Positions 63,969 to 64,000 of a stretch of DNA of 64,000 nucleotides are shown here, in pieces. Each line of letters starts with the position of its first letter. Within the stretch, counting starts at the first letter, position 1. Both the position numbers and the translations under genes were made by a program. Source of the DNA: Risungbinella massiliensis (GTDB lineage: Bacteria; Bacillota; Bacilli; Thermoactinomycetales; Thermoactinomycetaceae). Where the stretch lies: contig NZ_LN812103.1 in assembly GCF_000942395.1 (NCBI RefSeq), positions 1,027,207 through 1,091,206 of the forward strand, given 5' to 3'. Below the pieces are notes generated by a model, which was not told the origin of the DNA, made no database searches, and was given only the letters and a program-made list of their open reading frames with translations.

Positions 63969-64000
63969 TAGATATTGTGTGATTCAATTCGAACCTTGGC

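Noticed and set aside
63978-64000. Possible tRNA fragment at window end (GGTTCGAA on the minus strand)
   Set aside because: The flanking bases do not pair to form a T stem, and no acceptor or anticodon arm is visible.

Overview
The window is a chromosomal segment of a low-to-moderate GC, endospore-forming member of the Bacillota. The housekeeping gene order closely follows Bacillus: sucCD-dprA-topA-trmFO-hslVU, rpsB-tsf-pyrH-frr-uppS-cdsA-dxr-rseP-proS, rimP-nusA-ylxR-ylxQ-infB-ylxP-rbfA-nrnA-truB-ribF-rpsO-pnp-ylxY-mlpA. The spore signature is a ger operon plus a Spo0E-like phosphatase. A short EF-Ts, the absence of xerC, codY and the flagellar/chemotaxis block from their usual places, and a class D sortase cassette suggest a filamentous, non-flagellated lineage such as Thermoactinomycetaceae. 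That family assignment is inference from gene content, not a computed placement.

Layout. 1-9.2 kb is accessory: a truncated secreted CAP-domain protein, an OsmC peroxiredoxin, two tandem amino-acid permeases flanking a decayed SMI1/KNR4 gene, hemZ, a frameshifted small gene, a GNAT, a DCC/DoxX pair followed by an overlapping 37-codon membrane ORF, and a MITE-like element. 9.2-12.4 kb holds a TPR protein, a stand-alone DnaA domain I protein with a coiled-coil partner, an unknown gene, and a decayed IS200/IS605-type tnpB element. 12.4-15.5 kb is a glycine-betaine (Opu) ABC transporter whose permease and binding protein are fused. 16.1-20.6 kb has a 46-aa membrane protein, sucCD and an ABC-F ATPase behind a leader-peptide attenuator. 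20.7-27.5 kb is dprA, topA, trmFO, hslV and hslU. 27.6-31.7 kb (where Bacillus has codY and the flagellar genes) carries a CNNM/CBS protein, a VOC protein and a long Sel1-repeat protein. 31.7-40.7 kb is the translation, RNA, lipid and isoprenoid block. 40.8-43.4 kb, where Bacillus has polC, carries a repetitive LPDTA surface protein with its own class D sortase, a GNAT and an unknown gene. 43.5-54.6 kb is the nusA-infB-pnp block. 54.8-57.8 kb is ylxY, mlpA, dut and a Spo0E-like gene. 58-63.3 kb is a germinant-receptor operon with two gerC copies. 63.4 kb to the end has a small unknown gene behind a structured leader.

The best candidates for undescribed biology are: (i) the attenuator and leader peptide in front of the ABC-F gene, (ii) the DnaA-domain-I plus coiled-coil gene pair, (iii) the structured leader before the last gene and a three-way-junction leader before rpsB, (iv) ylxP, which has no ATG/GTG/TTG start and appears to start at AUA, and (v) in-frame minisatellites in infB and in the sortase substrate. 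No tRNA, rRNA or CRISPR array was recognised.
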